Of a DNA stretch of 64,000 nt, positions 40,655-52,426 are shown in pieces. The position numbers were made by a program, and so were the translations under genes. Origin of the DNA: Nematopogon swammerdamellus (taxonomy: Eukaryota > Arthropoda > Insecta > Lepidoptera > Adelidae). Where the stretch lies: assembly GCA_946902875.1 (NCBI GenBank), contig OX336359.1, positions 1,922,001-1,986,000 on the forward strand, given 5' to 3'. The notes beneath the pieces were generated by a model that was given only the letters and a program-made list of their open reading frames with translations, made no database searches and was not told where the DNA came from. Positions within the stretch are counted from its first letter, which is position 1. Every line of letters begins with the position of its first letter.

Positions 40655-41290
40655 GCGTACTTTCTAAGGTGCGACGGTACTTCACGCCGGGCCAACGGCT
40701 GCTTTTGTATAGATCGCAGATTAGGTCCTGCTTGGAGTGCTGCTCGCCCTTGTGGGATGGTTCAGCTAAATAGATACCAGCTTGCGCCTTTGGACTCGAT
40801 CCAGAGCGTCGAGCCGTGCGACTAGTGGGTGACCCCGATGTGTCCCGCGATCTAGAACCACTGCAACACCGTAGGGATGTCGGCGCCCTAAGTATGTTCT
40901 ATCCGAGGTTCTATCGCTTATTCCATGGGGAATGCTCGGAGGAGCTGTTTAACGCGATCCCGCCGTCCCCTTTCCACCTCCGCACAACGCGCACTGGGCA
41001 GGGATTGCATCCCTATACGCTTGACTTACCACGGATGAGTACCAATCGGTTCTGCAGATCTCTCCTCCACAGAACTGGTAAACTCTGGAACGCTCTCCCT
41101 GGCCCCCCCCCCCCCCCCCCCCCCCCCCCAACTCCGCAAGTATAGTCTCGGGTCGTTCAAGAGAGGCCTGAATGGGAACCTGTCAGGCCGGCATGGCATT
41201 CGTAGCCCCCGCATGCGACCGAATGTCCATGGGCATCGCTAGACACCTTATGGGTGGCTCCGCGCCACATGTCGCGCTTTTCTATAAAAA
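40655..41290 (+). pseudogene. LINE C-terminal region with a poly-C interruption
   Basis: Reads AVRLVGDPDVSRDLEPLQHR, FYRLFHGECSEELFNAIPPS, LHPYTLDLPRMSTNRFCRS and LLHRTGKLWNALP, the conserved tail of a jockey/CR1-type LINE. About 26 C residues (41103-41129) then replace a short coding stretch. Parts recur at 17715, 34960 and 45206 on the minus strand. Missing N-terminal catalytic domains. Confidence 0.85.
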
Positions 41291-42004
41291 AAAAACTTTG
41301 TAAATATATTCGATCTGTTTCGCGATTGGTTTGTAAATTTTATTGAATAAGTATGTCCTATAATTTCAAATTGCTAAATCTAGATTTGACTAGACTCAGT
41401 GTGATAGAAATGATTGGAATATTTAGCAAGAGGATTTGCATACAGACGGTCTATAAATTTTCATTCAAATTTCATGTACTTCTGTCAACCCTAATCTAGA
41501 AATTGAAATACTTAGTACCTTATTTATTAGCTAACCAATTGCCTTGTGAAACAAAATACATTTATGGAAATTCCATTTAAGAAACCGCCACAGGGTTTGC
41601 CTAGCCAAGTATTAGGTAAAGTAAAACGCGAACAAATTAATTTGCGTCTTAAAAAATAACGGATTTTCAATTGCGTGTTAATTTCCTTTCTTCAGCGGCT
41701 TCAGTCCGCCTAGAAACCGGAGTTCCACCTGCTCGGGGGTGAAATTGGCTTTAAATCCATTTTCAATACATATTGTACCAAACCAATGTATTATAGATAG
41801 GGTATAGCAACAAAAAAAAAAACACGACACAACAGTTTTGGTAGTAGGTAAGTACACTTTCACAGCTTTATACTATGGCTTTTTTAGCGTTAAAAAAATT
41901 CACTTGCACACACTGTTTCTTGCTTTCAATTCAGCTTTTTACACCAAAGCCTTTTGTGTAGACGGATTTTTAAACAGAGTTAACATGTTTTATGTCATTA
42001 GTTT
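41291..42004. other. Mostly unique AT-rich DNA
   Basis: 41695-41750 is the second copy of the small repeat at 15040-15110. No gene. Confidence 0.4.
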
Positions 42005-42150
42005 GAATGCGGGATAAGGACAAGCTGGAGCAAGCATGCAAAAGGGAGACGGGTTAGCCACCTCTCACCTTGGCACGGTTATTCCTTCATTACGTTCTTG
42101 CTGCTTGATTGAGTTACCTTGTCCTAATACTGTGCTCCATCCAAGAACTC
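42005..42150 (+). repeat. Rep-C fragment
   Basis: GGGATAAGGACAAGCTGG through CACCTCTCACCTTGGCACGG and TTCTTGCTGCTTGATTGA. Confidence 0.7.
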
Positions 42151-42154
42151 GAGT

Positions 42155-42535
42155 ACATCAACGTTCTCCACACAAAATCGTCTTTCGGGGTTTATTTTTT
42201 TTACCCCCCATAAATATTACCTGATTTTTCCAAAAAAAAAAAAATCTTGTTTTAAGGACAGTCGCATCGACGTTCCTGTCTTGTATTTATTTTTTTAATA
42301 TCTAAAGTGATGTGATGACTCAATAAAACTTCACGACATCAAAAAATTTTAATTGCAATTTTGGTTGAAATAAAAATTTTTAGCTCCGGTGTTGTATATT
42401 TCATCTAAACAAAAATTTACAGGAACGTAAATTGGACTGTCCTTAAGAAAACAAAAAAAAATAATATTTTAAGGATAAGGTTTAGGGGGCTAGAAAGCAT
42501 AAATGCCGAAAGACGATTTTGTATGGAGAAAGTTA
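42155..42535. mobile_element. Foldback element
   Basis: TTCTCCACACAAAATCGTC and AAGGACAGTCG...ACGTTCCTGT at left pair with ACAGGAACGTAAATTGGACT, GTCCTTAAG and AAGACGATTTTGTATGGAG at right. Confidence 0.75.
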
Positions 42536-42900
42536 ACTTCCGTCTCGTCTTAATAAACAGTCTGCTACGTACGATGCACAGAAAAGTTCCGTGAATACGG
42601 GCCACCGGAACATCGTATTGTACAGTTCTATAAATGGCTATGTGTAAAGTTTTTTTTTAAGCCTGACATTATAATTTAGTAATTTCATTTTAAAATGCTA
42701 TTTAAACTCTACTTTTTTTAATGGTTGCCATAATAATATGAAAATGAATGTTCATATTTTATTGTGTGGTGCTTATAATTAAACAAAAAGGAGTAAATAA
42801 TATTATATATTATTATATTTAAACACGTTGTTGATAAAAGCTACTTTATTAAATTTTACATAGCTAGGAAATTCTACTAAAGAATTTAATTTGTAATAGA

Positions 42901-43270
42901 TGTCAGCCTCGGTAGCTCGAGCTGGTGCGGTCGGTCGGATCATAAGCACACCTAAACGCGGTCAGTGGATGGTAAGGTGACCGCTCGACCGTTGGAGGCT
43001 GACCGTGGTTCGAATTCCACGTAAAACTGTAGGTCTATTCCCTTCTTACCTTACTAGGTGGTAGGGTTTAACCCGCCCGCACTGAATGAAAGGTCAGTTA
43101 AAACTGCTATTTAAATAGTTCGTGTTTTCCGCCCAGTTCAGTGTAGCCAGCACGACCGAAGGGAAGCACTGACATGGCTCCTAGTTCACCAAGGTGTTAT
43201 GGGCTGACATCACAGGTTGTTGTATGTAGGTGATGTTTGATGTAGCCAATCATGTACGTTTCTATAAAAA
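42901..43270 (+). mobile_element. SINE-A, full length with diverged head
   Basis: GTCAGCCTCGGTAGCTCGAG, GGATCATAAGCACACC, GGTGACCGCTCGACCG, GGTTCGAATTCCACG, end GTTTCTATAAAAAAA. Confidence 0.9.
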
Positions 43271-44311
43271 AATATAATAAAAAATGTGTTTATTTTATTT
43301 AACTTTTTTGTAAAGAACAAAATGTATCTTTCTGTGACGCTTATTTGGTAAAATAATGTATAGTGGTTTCATTAGTTTTTGTAAGTGTTCAGTTTTAGAG
43401 AATAGTACTAATATAGGAACCAGAAATTATGTTAAACGTATTAGTTATTTTATTACTATAGAAAATTAGAAAAATGTAGCTCGATCAATTGATAAGTTTT
43501 AATAACAATAAATATCTAGCAAATAATCTAATAATCATCCAATCCAGTCAACCGACCGACCAGCGTGGTGTCTATATCCGTTTACAAACTAGAAACCGTT
43601 TCAACTAATTTCGATGCGATTTTCACCAGTGCGATCAGACATACTTCCCGATGGTTACACATTGTACAAATTATTTGTAGGTACTTATAACTGTCAATGG
43701 TACCTATAGTCTTAAATTAATTTAATTCACAATTGAATTTTTTTCTCAAATCATGCCTTTATTTCAATATAATATATTATAACGAAATAATGTTAAAATA
43801 GTTATTCAGTAAAAGCTAAAACTTAATTAATCTAACAAAATTTAACAATGTACAATGTAATTATAACTATTTTGTAAATAAATATATTACATAAGTACTT
43901 AAATATAATTTATTTATATTAAAATAATTATATGTCACAGACTATAAAATCATAGCATATTATAATCTATCTAAATTTTAGAAATAAATTAATAGAAAAC
44001 ATGACAGAGCTTTTTACATTCTAAAATAATAGAAGTCAGAATTGCAAGCGCACAGTGTGAGAAAAAAGAAATTACTGTGATTTATACCATAGAGAAATAG
44101 TTGCAATGTACCTACCACCACCTGTACCTAAAATTGAATTTGTATATAAACAATAAAAAAAAAGGACTTTCATTCAAATCAAATTGATCGAGCTATCCTT
44201 CAAAACTTTATAATTTGTACACATACGCATACTTAGTTGTTACAATTTAATTTGCTTCCCCTCCAACTAACATGTCCGCGCGTGCGCGCTCCAATCCAGG
44301 CTTGTTGGCAG
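43271..44311 (+). other. AT-rich end of the Mctp intron
   Basis: Low-complexity AT-rich DNA. Nothing beyond a normal acceptor region ending CTTGTTGGCAG. Confidence 0.5.
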
Positions 44312-44454
44312 GGACCAGCGACCCCTACGTCAAGTTCAAGGTCGGCGGGAGGCTTCTGCACAAGTCCAAAATCGTCTACAGGGACCTCAACCCCGTGTGG
44401 GACGAGACCTTTACAGTACCTGTGGAGGACCCGTTTCTACCTGTTAATATTAAG
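44312..44454 (+). CDS. Mctp: Mctp exon: central C2A
   Basis: Acceptor CTTGTTGGCAG, donor ATTAAG/GTGAGG, 143 bases, phase 1 to 0. It encodes TSDPYVKFKVGGRLLHKSKI, RDLNPVWDETFTVPV and EDPFLPVNIK. SDPYVKFK and NPVWDE are the hallmark C2 motifs, and the Asp of SDPY is a calcium ligand. GC-rich third positions set it off from the AT-rich intron. Its last two thirds and the donor are copied at 44523-44640. ATG at 44272, sometimes taken as a start, lies before the acceptor and is intronic. Confidence 0.97.
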
Positions 44455-44522
44455 GTGAGGTCAAAGTCATAAATGGTGAAGCGAAGGTCATTGTTCCTCC
44501 AAAATTTCTAAATATTCTTCAG

Positions 44523-44595
44523 GAACCTAAATTCGGTGTTGGACGAGACCTTTACAGTACCTGTGGAGGACCCGTTTCTACCTGTTAATATTAAG
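44523..44595 (+). pseudogene. Mctp: Duplicated Mctp C2A exon fragment
   Basis: A tandem copy, offset 141 bases, of the 3' part of the preceding exon and its intron start. It keeps DETFTVPVEDPFLPVNIK but changes the conserved DLNPVWDE to NLNSVLDE. A fortuitous acceptor (ATATTCTTCAG) and a donor (AAG/GTCAGA) flank 73 bases. Splicing it in after phase 0 would shift the frame. The invariant Trp is lost, so I read it as a non-functional copy. Confidence 0.85.
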
Positions 44596-44981
44596 GTCAG
44601 ATCAAAGTCATAAATGGTGAAGCCAAGGTCATTATAGGTAAAGTAAAAAACCGCAACACTACCAAATGTGCGTTAGATACAAAAAAGTTGAATACCTTTG
44701 AGGAAATATTATATAGAGTTATGGCTCCGAAGAAATATCAGATTCGCCATCGCACCTTCGCATCGACGAAGATATTGTGTAAATGTATTAGTTTAAAGTA
44801 GGCGAGGCGCGATCGCAGCAGGCAGGCGACGACTGCGCGCTCCGGTACTCGCGCTCGACTAAGAGACTTGAGGATCGTGAACCGCAACTCGGTGGAACAT
44901 GTTAGTTGGCCGAGTGATTTATCTAGTACGCTAGTACATAATATATCTTTCTTGAATACTACTGCCAACCTCAATCGGCAG

Positions 44982-45176
44982 GTGTTCGACTACGACTGGG
45001 GCCTCCAGGACGACTTCATGGGTTCCTGCAGCCTGGACCTCACGGCCCTCGAGTTGGGCAGGACGCAGGACCTCGTGCTGTGTCTGCAGGACCCCGGCAG
45101 GAGCGGCGGTGCTGAGATGGGCGAGATCGTGCTGAACGTCACTCTGTGGCCGAGGACGCAGGAGGATAAGGAACAG
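44982..45176 (+). CDS. Mctp: Mctp exon: end of C2A and linker to C2B
   Basis: Acceptor CAATCGGCAG, donor GAACAG/GTTGGT, 195 bases, phase 0 to 0. It encodes VFDYDWGLQDDFMGS, the third calcium loop with Asp ligands in FDYD and QDD, then LDLTALELGRTQDL and GEIVLNVTLWPRTQEDKEQ, the end of C2A. With the Asp residues of the two preceding exons all five calcium-ligand positions are kept, so C2A should bind calcium. A LINE fragment begins only about 30 bases after the donor. Confidence 0.97.
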
Positions 45177-45205
45177 GTTGGTGGATTTCAATTTTTTTTT
45201 ACGAA

Positions 45206-45535
45206 GCGCGACATGTGGCTCCGGGTCACCCTACCCATAAGGTGTCTAGCGACGCCCGTGGACATTCGGTCGCATGCTGGGGCTGCGAATGCCATGCCGG
45301 CCTGACAGGTGTCCATTCACGCCTCTCTTGAAGGACCCGAGACTATACTTGAGGGGAAATATGTGGGCAGGTAGAGCGTTCCAGAGTTTACCGGTTCTGT
45401 AGTACCTATTAGATATTCTGTGGTTCTGTGGAGGAAGGATCTGCAGAACCGATTGGTACGCATCCGCGGTAAGTCCAGCGTATAGGGATGCAATCCCTGC
45501 CCAGTGCGCGTTGTACGGAGGTGGAAAGGGGACTA
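45206..45535 (-). mobile_element. LINE fragment next to the donor
   Basis: Minus-strand match to 41000-41290: GCGCGACATGTGG, AAGGTGTCTAG, GGATCTGCAGAACCGATTGGTA and CCCAGTGCGCGTTG. Confidence 0.82.
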
Positions 45536-45569
45536 TTAGACAGAAAGAATTACTTAGGTACCTCTGTCA

Positions 45570-45943
45570 GTCAGCCTCGGTGGCTCAGTGGTGCGATCGT
45601 TCGACTGTCGATCTGATGTCGGTCAGTGGATGAATGGGTGACCGCTCGACCTTTGGAGTCTGACCGTGGTTCGAATTCCACATAAAACTGTATGTAGGTC
45701 CCTTCCCTTCTTACGTAGGTGGTAGGGTTTAACCCGCTCGGGTTGGTACCATCGCACTGAAAGAAAGGTCGATTTAAACGGCTAGATGTACTTATAGTTT
45801 GTGTTTTTCGTCCAGTTCAGTGTAGCCGGCACGACTGAAGGGAAGCACTGACATGGCACCTAGTTCACCAAGGTGTTATAGGTTGACGTCACGGATGTTG
45901 TTAGGTGATGTAGCCAACCGTGTCAGTTTCCTTAAAAAAAAAT
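45570..45943 (+). mobile_element. SINE-A, full length, 5S part shortened
   Basis: GTCAGCCTCGGTGGCTCAGTG, then GTCAGTGGATGAATGGGTGA, GGTTCGAATTCCAC, core, and GTGTCAGTTTCCTTAAAAAA. Confidence 0.92.
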
Positions 45944-45989
45944 ACTTGGACTTATTTTTCTCACGGGCAGTTGCCTACAATGGATAATC

Positions 45990-46385
45990 CGGGACATGCA
46001 TTTCGTAAAAGACGACTAAGTAATAAAGACAAAATGCAATGCTAAAGAGCGACAGACTAGCCACTTGCCACCTTGGCACAGTCCTTTCACCAAGTGGTCC
46101 TGTAACTGCCTTCATGTCTAGTTTTCCGCTTGATATAGTTATCATACTTAGTGTTAGCCGTGGGGTAAGCAGAGTAATCGGTGTTGTGCTGCAAGAACTC
46201 AGGAAAATCGTGGTGGTCGGCATAACACCGACTACCACGTAAAATATTAGGACAAGATGCCTTAAAGCAGCAAATAAAGTTACCTACAGCGCGATTGTGT
46301 GTGTAAGGACCGTGCCAAGGAGAGGTGGATATTCCGCCGCCCTTTAGCACACGGCATCTTGTCCTTATCCCTTACTTGTTTGTTA
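45990..46385. repeat. Two Rep-C pieces in opposite orientation
   Basis: 46000-46100 is + (CGTAAAAGACGACTAAG to CACCTTGGCACAG); 46160-46385 is minus (GGGGTAAGCAGAGTAATCG, GTGTTGTGCTGC, CATCTTGTCCTTATCCC). Confidence 0.75.
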
Positions 46386-46464
46386 CTCGGCCAAGTTTAT
46401 AGGTTTATTAGTATTGACAACACTAACACAGTCATTTGCCACGTCTACGTAAAATAACAAAGAA

Positions 46465-46765
46465 TAGAATAGAATAGAATATGCTTTATTGCTTTCCAAT
46501 ACAACGATTTTACAAAAGGCGGACTTATTACCTAAGGCAATATCTGCCAGTCAACCTGACTTTTATGAAAACTTATTATAAGGGTAGCAAAACACAGAAG
46601 AAAAATGACACAAACTTAATACTAACAAAACAATAAAATTAAGTGAACAAGACATAGCATCACGCCTGTTTCCCAGTGGCGTAGGCAGAGGATGTCCATA
46701 TGCCACGATCCTGACACACCTCTGCCGCCTAATGCTCTTCATACATGCACGTCAGTTACGTTACG
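46465..46765 (-). mobile_element. LINE 3' end with (AGAAT)n tail
   Basis: AGAATAGAATAGAATAG then TGCTTTATTGCTTTCC on the +, and at 46660-46760 the complement of the YPTGKQA/EEAAEVCQD coding end seen at 38650-38735. Confidence 0.75.
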
Positions 46766-48494
46766 AGTTACGAGTACTAATAACAATACAAATTAAATAA
46801 GGAAAATTGCTATGAAATATCGACAGGGCTGTTGGAAGGAACGCACGGATTAAAACCATCAATCACTTTATTTTTAGCCGACAACACGAGGGGATTCATA
46901 CGTGATGTCGACCAAACTATTATTTTGATTTGTTGTGCATTAAATAAGTGCACTAATTTTAGAAGCATTTCATATTAGAAAAATATAACACACGTTTTCA
47001 ACATCAACCACTTTGCAACAACAAACTAATCTTTTTTCGGTATCTACTATTTTAGGTGGGTAATTAATTATTATCAATATTAGGATTGACTTTCCGGTGT
47101 TCACAGTTTTTTTTAACTAAAAATTATTTAATTAACATAAATATTATCACGTAGGCACTTAAACGGAAAATACATAAAAGTCAGTTGTACTGTATATGTA
47201 GATATCAACATTTTACAAATTGTATTGATGTATTTTTTTTTTATTAAAAAGTATTGTCGATTTATTACACGGAATATAATAGGCCATTACCACATTATTT
47301 TTATTTAAAAAATTAATATAAAACATACAAAAATTAAAATAGGTACCTCCCCTTACCTATATTAAATTTCTATACTCGCTTGCACATTATTTCTACAGAT
47401 TTTTTTTATTTCATTTTTGAGTTCTCAATGTTAGTTATTCTATGTTACTTAATTTCTGTGCAAAATTTACTGGTTTGTGCTTATAATTGTATGTACCCAC
47501 CCATTATTACGTATGTTGCGTAACTGTGATTCCCTAATAAATAATAAATAAATAAAATCACTAAAGACTAGGCAACAACAAAATCTAGAAATAATTTATT
47601 TAGTAGAGAACATAATATTTAAATTAATTTTTTCGACAACTTCTCAAATGTTTATCTTCTGCGGCGATCCCTAACTGCACACTACCAACCAAAACGATTT
47701 TACAACCGGCATTCTGCGTGTTGGTGATGATGACGTAATGTTTAATGCTCTGTCTGGCGTCTTCGTTTAGTCAGCGTCAGCGAGTCGGTCGGTCAGTCAG
47801 TCAGTCAACGTACGCGGGCGCGCACGCATCTTTAGGATAACGTCTGTTCTGTCGCGAGCATTGTAAAAATACCGTCAAAGATACACACCTTTATTTGACT
47901 TTAGATAAAACTGTAATGTTTCTAGTTGGAGTGAATACAAAAAGTGCAATATATATACTTACCTGACATGACATGACACTCGAAATGTGATTTAGTGTAT
48001 TTTTAGGGCAGTAATAATATAAACACAGTATGTGTATTGTTATCAGCTTATTGTATTGTTTGGCCTTCTACAGTTTACGAAACGTAATGATGCACTAAAA
48101 TGATTGTTTGTTTACAAAAAAAGTTGATTATGAATAAAGATCGTGCAAGATTAATTTTTATGTTGGTTGCGCAAATGATATCGTTGGATGGATGGAACAA
48201 CTTAGCCATAATGTTTGCATTAGTATGATAAAATCAAAAATATATCTAGTTAGATAGGTACACTTGAATAGGAGTGTAAATTAGGAGTTATGGAAACTAT
48301 CTGTGGAATGTAAATAATTATTTATATATAATATCAATATGTACACAAATTATCTCAATAGGTCAACGAAACGTTGTAAGATAGGCGCGCTAGAAGGGTA
48401 AGAATAAGTTAGGAATTGCTGTTGCCCTTCTCGCAGTAGAGATGGGACAAATCAAACACCAGTTTTAGAAAGAGTCACAAAATACTAGTTTTAA
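46766..48494. other. AT-rich intron with a CpG-rich, initiator-rich patch
   Basis: No gene or repeat recognised over most of it. Bases 47740-47850 contain four TCAGT motifs, GTACGCGGGCGCGCACGC and TCTGTCGCGAGC. This could be the promoter and 5' UTR source of the form starting at 50227, with a UTR intron ending near AAATAACAG (50199). Confidence 0.35.
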
Positions 48495-48780
48495 TACCTT
48501 ATTCTCCAAATTGTGATCGGTGTAACAAGGACGATGATGTATACCATTTGCTGATGGAGTGTGGTCAGAACGAGGAATTACAGAGGAAATTGCAGGTGTC
48601 ACTTAGGGTGGACAGACTAAATTTTTTAGCATACATAAACTGTTGGCGAGTCTAAGTGAGAGGGATTTAGTAATTGTGTTGGATTTCGTTGAGCGTTCTT
48701 TATCCCTTAGGAACTCTGGGCCCTTGGTGATAGGGAAGATGAGTACTATGGGGCTGATATTAACAAATCATTGTTAAAAG
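48495..48780 (+). pseudogene. LINE C-terminal zinc-knuckle fragment
   Basis: SPNCDRCNKDDDVYHLLMEC is a CX2CX7HX4C motif typical after the reverse transcriptase of jockey-type LINEs, followed by GQNEELQRKLQVS and a broken frame. Confidence 0.7.
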
Positions 48781-49249
48781 CCCTAAAAAATATTAAAAAA
48801 AAATGCCTTGCGGCATTCTTTACAAACTTAGCTTTAAAATACGCTTTAAATGAAGTGAAAACACAAAATACTGTTAACAAAGTAACCGTTACTTTGCCTG
48901 CTACCTTCGTTTCCATATTTAACTGGATTTGTTGTCATCAATTGTTGGACTTTATCAAGCTATTGAGTCCAACTTAATATTACCTGCCTATCAGCAAACT
49001 CAACCTACATTATGGCGACTTGAGCGGCTTGTCACGCTTGGCACACACATAGGAAGCAGACCTAGTTACATATGTAATTAAATTGTTAAACGTGTTAATT
49101 AAGTTGTTAAGTGTTAATTAAAACACAGAGTAGGATAATTTCACTTGTACCATGCGGGTAATGAACAAAAACACAACGACAATAAGGCGTAAGAAAGAGG
49201 CATGATACCAAGATAAAACTGATATGGCCCCTAGGTACAGTGAGCGGCA
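48781..49249. other. Unique DNA
   Basis: Probable LINE 3' UTR at first (LDFIKLLSPT frame), otherwise nothing. Confidence 0.35.
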
Positions 49250-49385
49250 GTAGATAATGTACATCCGGGTTTAGAAAGAGACAATCGGGTTGTAGAGCGT
49301 GGTACCCATTGCGAGTTAGTGCGACAGGGACGACGCTCTACAACCGGATTGTCTCTTTCTAAAGCCCTATGTGCATTATTTACTG
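49250..49385. mobile_element. Foldback MITE
   Basis: AGATAATGTACATCCGGGTT, AGAAAGAGACAATCGGGTTG and TAGAGCGT pair with ACGCTCTACAACCGGATTGTC, TCTTTCTAAAGCCC and GTGCATTATTTAC. Relative at 1090-1215. Confidence 0.85.
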
Positions 49386-49432
49386 TCGCGTCCTGTACAT
49401 AGTTTAAGATGGAATACGATTTTTTATTAGTT

Positions 49433-49737
49433 AAGCACACCTGGGCGCGGTCAGTACTTGGATGGGTGACCGCTCGACCGTTGGAGATTGACCGTGGTTC
49501 GGATTCCAAGTAAAACTGTAGGTCCCTTCCCTTCTAGGTGGTAGGGTTTATCCCGCCCGAGTTGGTACCATAGCACTGAATGAGTGTTTTCCGCCCAGTT
49601 CACTCTAGCCGACATGAAATGAAAGGAAGCATTGACATGACACCTAATTCGCCCGGTGTTATGGGCTGACATTACGGAATTTACGGATGTTGTAGGTGAT
49701 GTACTTAGCCAACCGTGTCAGTTTCCATAAAACAAAA
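49433..49737 (+). mobile_element. SINE-A, lacking the tRNA A-box part
   Basis: Starts in the 5S-like part: GCACACCTGGGCGCGGTCAG, ACTTGGATGGGTGACCGC, GGTTCGGATTCCAAG, core, and end TTTCCATAAAACAAAAACC. Confidence 0.92.
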
Positions 49738-50226
49738 ACCAATGTAATTCTGAAAATGTATTGTTTGACTCAATCTTCTCCCACTTCTGACGAACCAAAA
49801 TAGAAGTGAAACCCAATCGATACCCAAATAAACATAGCTTACAAACCGTTCAAGGTATCCACGCTTTGATAAATAAATCGTTAAAATACAACGTTCGCAT
49901 ATTCGATTCCGAGATTACGAAATGTTCAACACAATTCAGTTCCAAGAATACGAAAATCAACATCCTCTTAGATTTTCTTGGCATTTCAATTAAATTTTTA
50001 GTAATATTAATTTTAGTCAATTTTTTTACTAAGATATTTCTACATAGTTTCTTTTAAGAAAAGTAATTATAGATTTACGACACGTTAACTTGTCAAAGTG
50101 CAATCAAAATTGGTTAGAGATTGATTATTAATTAAAAATGGTAGAACTGTTAGGTGAATATTGTGAGTTACTTATAAACTTCATTCTATAAATAACAGCG
50201 CTAAATAAAAAGGAATTAACACGACA
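49738..50226 (+). other. AT-rich leader region before the 50227 exon
   Basis: An 83-codon frame at 49806-50057 with a hydrophobic C-terminus shows no family and I do not call it. TATAAATA lies at 50188 and AAATAACAG at 50194-50202; either promoter or UTR acceptor is possible. Confidence 0.3.
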
Positions 50227-50699
50227 ATGGCGGAGCATCTAAGAACCAAAGTGCTTCTCAAAAAGCGATGGGATAAACTTCAAGAAAAGGTACACGAGAA
50301 AGTGGAGGCCTTTAAAGATTTGGACAAAACGAACATCGCGAATAAGTTTGTGTCACACCTCGCCGAAGAGTTTTCTTCAAAACCCAAAGTCTTCTCAACC
50401 ACTAATTCCATGGATTCTAATTCTTCAGCCAATTCCATGGCATCAAATCCAGAAGAAACTCAAGAAGTCAAGGAAGATGAAAAAACGGAAAATAATAAAG
50501 AAGCCGCAGTACTAAAACTTCCAGAAATATTAATTGACAAGTCATTTTCATTGGAAAATTTGCACGAAGTAAGTTTCAAAGGGCAAAATGTACTTTATAA
50601 GAATCCAAGGATAAGCGCATCGGCTACAAATCTACGATTGATGGACTATGATTCGGGATCATCGGATTCAAATTTATCCTGTACATCTTTGCCGCATAA
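50227..50699 (+). CDS. Alternative first coding exon, probably of Mctp
   Basis: ATG (ACAATGG context) with an in-frame TAA 21 bases upstream. It runs 157 codons plus two bases to the donor CATAA/GTAAGT. It opens MAEHLRTKVLLKKRWDKLQE with a charged, helical KVHEKVEAFKDLDK, then a Ser-rich and acidic middle (EETQEVKEDEKTE), LPEILIDKSFSLENLH and RISASATNLRLMDYDSGSS. It joins 52427 with an intact AAT codon, and that exon leaves in phase 0 as 62283 needs. The product would lack C2A and begin C2B directly. A separate nested gene is possible. Confidence 0.62.
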
Positions 50700-51514
50700 G
50701 TAAGTACTGCTATTTCATTTAAATCTTCATCTTTCGATGAAATATAAATAAATATATATATTGGCACCTGCCTGATGCCTCCTCGAAGTCTGTCTCCTTA
50801 TTTCTAGATAAAGAAAAATGTCTTCTGTTGATCCTTCGAGTTCAGTCCAAATAAAATAATTATAAAAAATGAATGTTCATTGAAAAGTTTAACAGTTATT
50901 TACAAATCATATTTTAAAGAATCAAGGAAAATTATATTTAAACTAAAACACTTGGTGGTAGACTGCACTGGTTTTTTAGCATACTGATAAGTATAAATTA
51001 TCTGTCCAATTATGCTCTTACTCAGCTACAAATTAGCGTCATATCCAAGGTCTCACCGGCAGCTATACTTGTGCATTGTGTTCTATAGAATTATGGAGTC
51101 ATAGTGCAATCTTAGTCATTCCTGTCGTTGTGGAACTCAATATCTTCTTGACTTGCGGGTTCATTGATTCAGTATCTGCTGAAAGATAATCTTTGATAGC
51201 ATTTTACAATATTGCAGAAATCTATTGCATTGTTCAATCAAAAAGGTAAATATACATGTTATCGGCCAATAGCATGTAAAAAATCTCAATTATGCACCTA
51301 TACTTGCATTGGCATGACACTACCGGATGGAAATTAGCTGTGCCTGATTCTCCAACCTTGGCTACTCTCAACCCAAGTGTCTATTTGCGCCATAATCTTA
51401 TACTAAAATGTAGGACCAGCCTGCCTATTATCTGTTAGCAAGTTCAGCCGCAGGCAGCTCTGTCTCACTAGACGCATTGAGAACCCCGTTGGAGCAAGAT
51501 GGATGGATACGTTT
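50700..51514 (+). other. Intron, unique DNA
   Basis: Nothing recognised. Confidence 0.4.
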
Positions 51515-52310
51515 TTTTGCTATACTCTATCCAAGATATAGATTTAATATGGCGTCATCTCATTCGCACTTTTGTATGCAAGTGAAAGGGGGAGATGACT
51601 GGCATCCAGGGAAGTCTCCGCTACGGCACCTACCTTCTCGGAGGTGATATTGGCTAGTCAGAGCATGTGCTTTGGCCCCTCTGACTCAGCCAACCATACC
51701 GGATTACATAAAAAAAATAAATTGGAGGTCAGTGGGCGTAAACAATTATCAAGAAATGTAAAGATGCGTTAAAATGGCTTACTTTACGGTGAGTAATCTT
51801 CTTCCTAATTTTATAGCTCATTTCAACAAATCCCAATATCCCGTCTTTCTACGTACTCCTATATTGGCTTCAGGCTGAAACATAAGCCGGTCGATTATTT
51901 CACTTTCTCACCCATCCTCGAGCGTGTCTTCCTAAAATCCTGAAAAATAAACGCACCTCCTGGTGTCTTCGTCTTACACCGTTGTGGGAGAACACCTGTC
52001 TGGGAGGTGCCGCAAGTTCAAGTTCAAGTACTTGTACCAATGCGAGAACGAAGCCACAGAGTAAACATACTTAAATCAGTTCAAAAACACGCCAAGTCAC
52101 AGGATAGGTTGGAGAGTAAACAGGAACAATGAACATAAGAACAATAGACGCGTCCGCACCGTGCAAGCGACAGATGTAGACTGGGCATTCCACCGCCATG
52201 TAAACGCTTCCTTAGCTCGTTACCGCCAACGCCAACCAATGCCGGGCGTTGTTATTTTCTACTATTAACTATGTATCTTGGATATAGTATAGTAGCGATG
52301 AATTTGAATT
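51515..52310. mobile_element. Possible element with inverted ends
   Basis: TTTGCTATACTCTATCCAAG at 51518 pairs with the complement around 52270-52305 (ATCTTGGATATAGTATAGTAG). A SINE-B 3' fragment is inserted at 51604-51718. No coding capacity seen. Confidence 0.4.
51604..51718 (+). mobile_element. SINE-B 3' fragment
   Basis: CAGGGAAGTCTCCGCTACGG to ATACCGGATTACATAAAAAA. Confidence 0.85.
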
Positions 52311-52426
52311 TGCTCATAGAGAATAGAGAATAAAAATTAATTAAAAATAAACATTAAAAAAGAATAATTTATATTATGGAATATTTAAAGACGAAAGACA
52401 AAAGGCAATAATGGTTTCCTGTGCAG

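Noticed and set aside
44868..45305. 145-codon frame starting before the C2A exon
   Set aside because: The true coding part is 44982-45176; the rest is intron plus LINE sequence read by chance.
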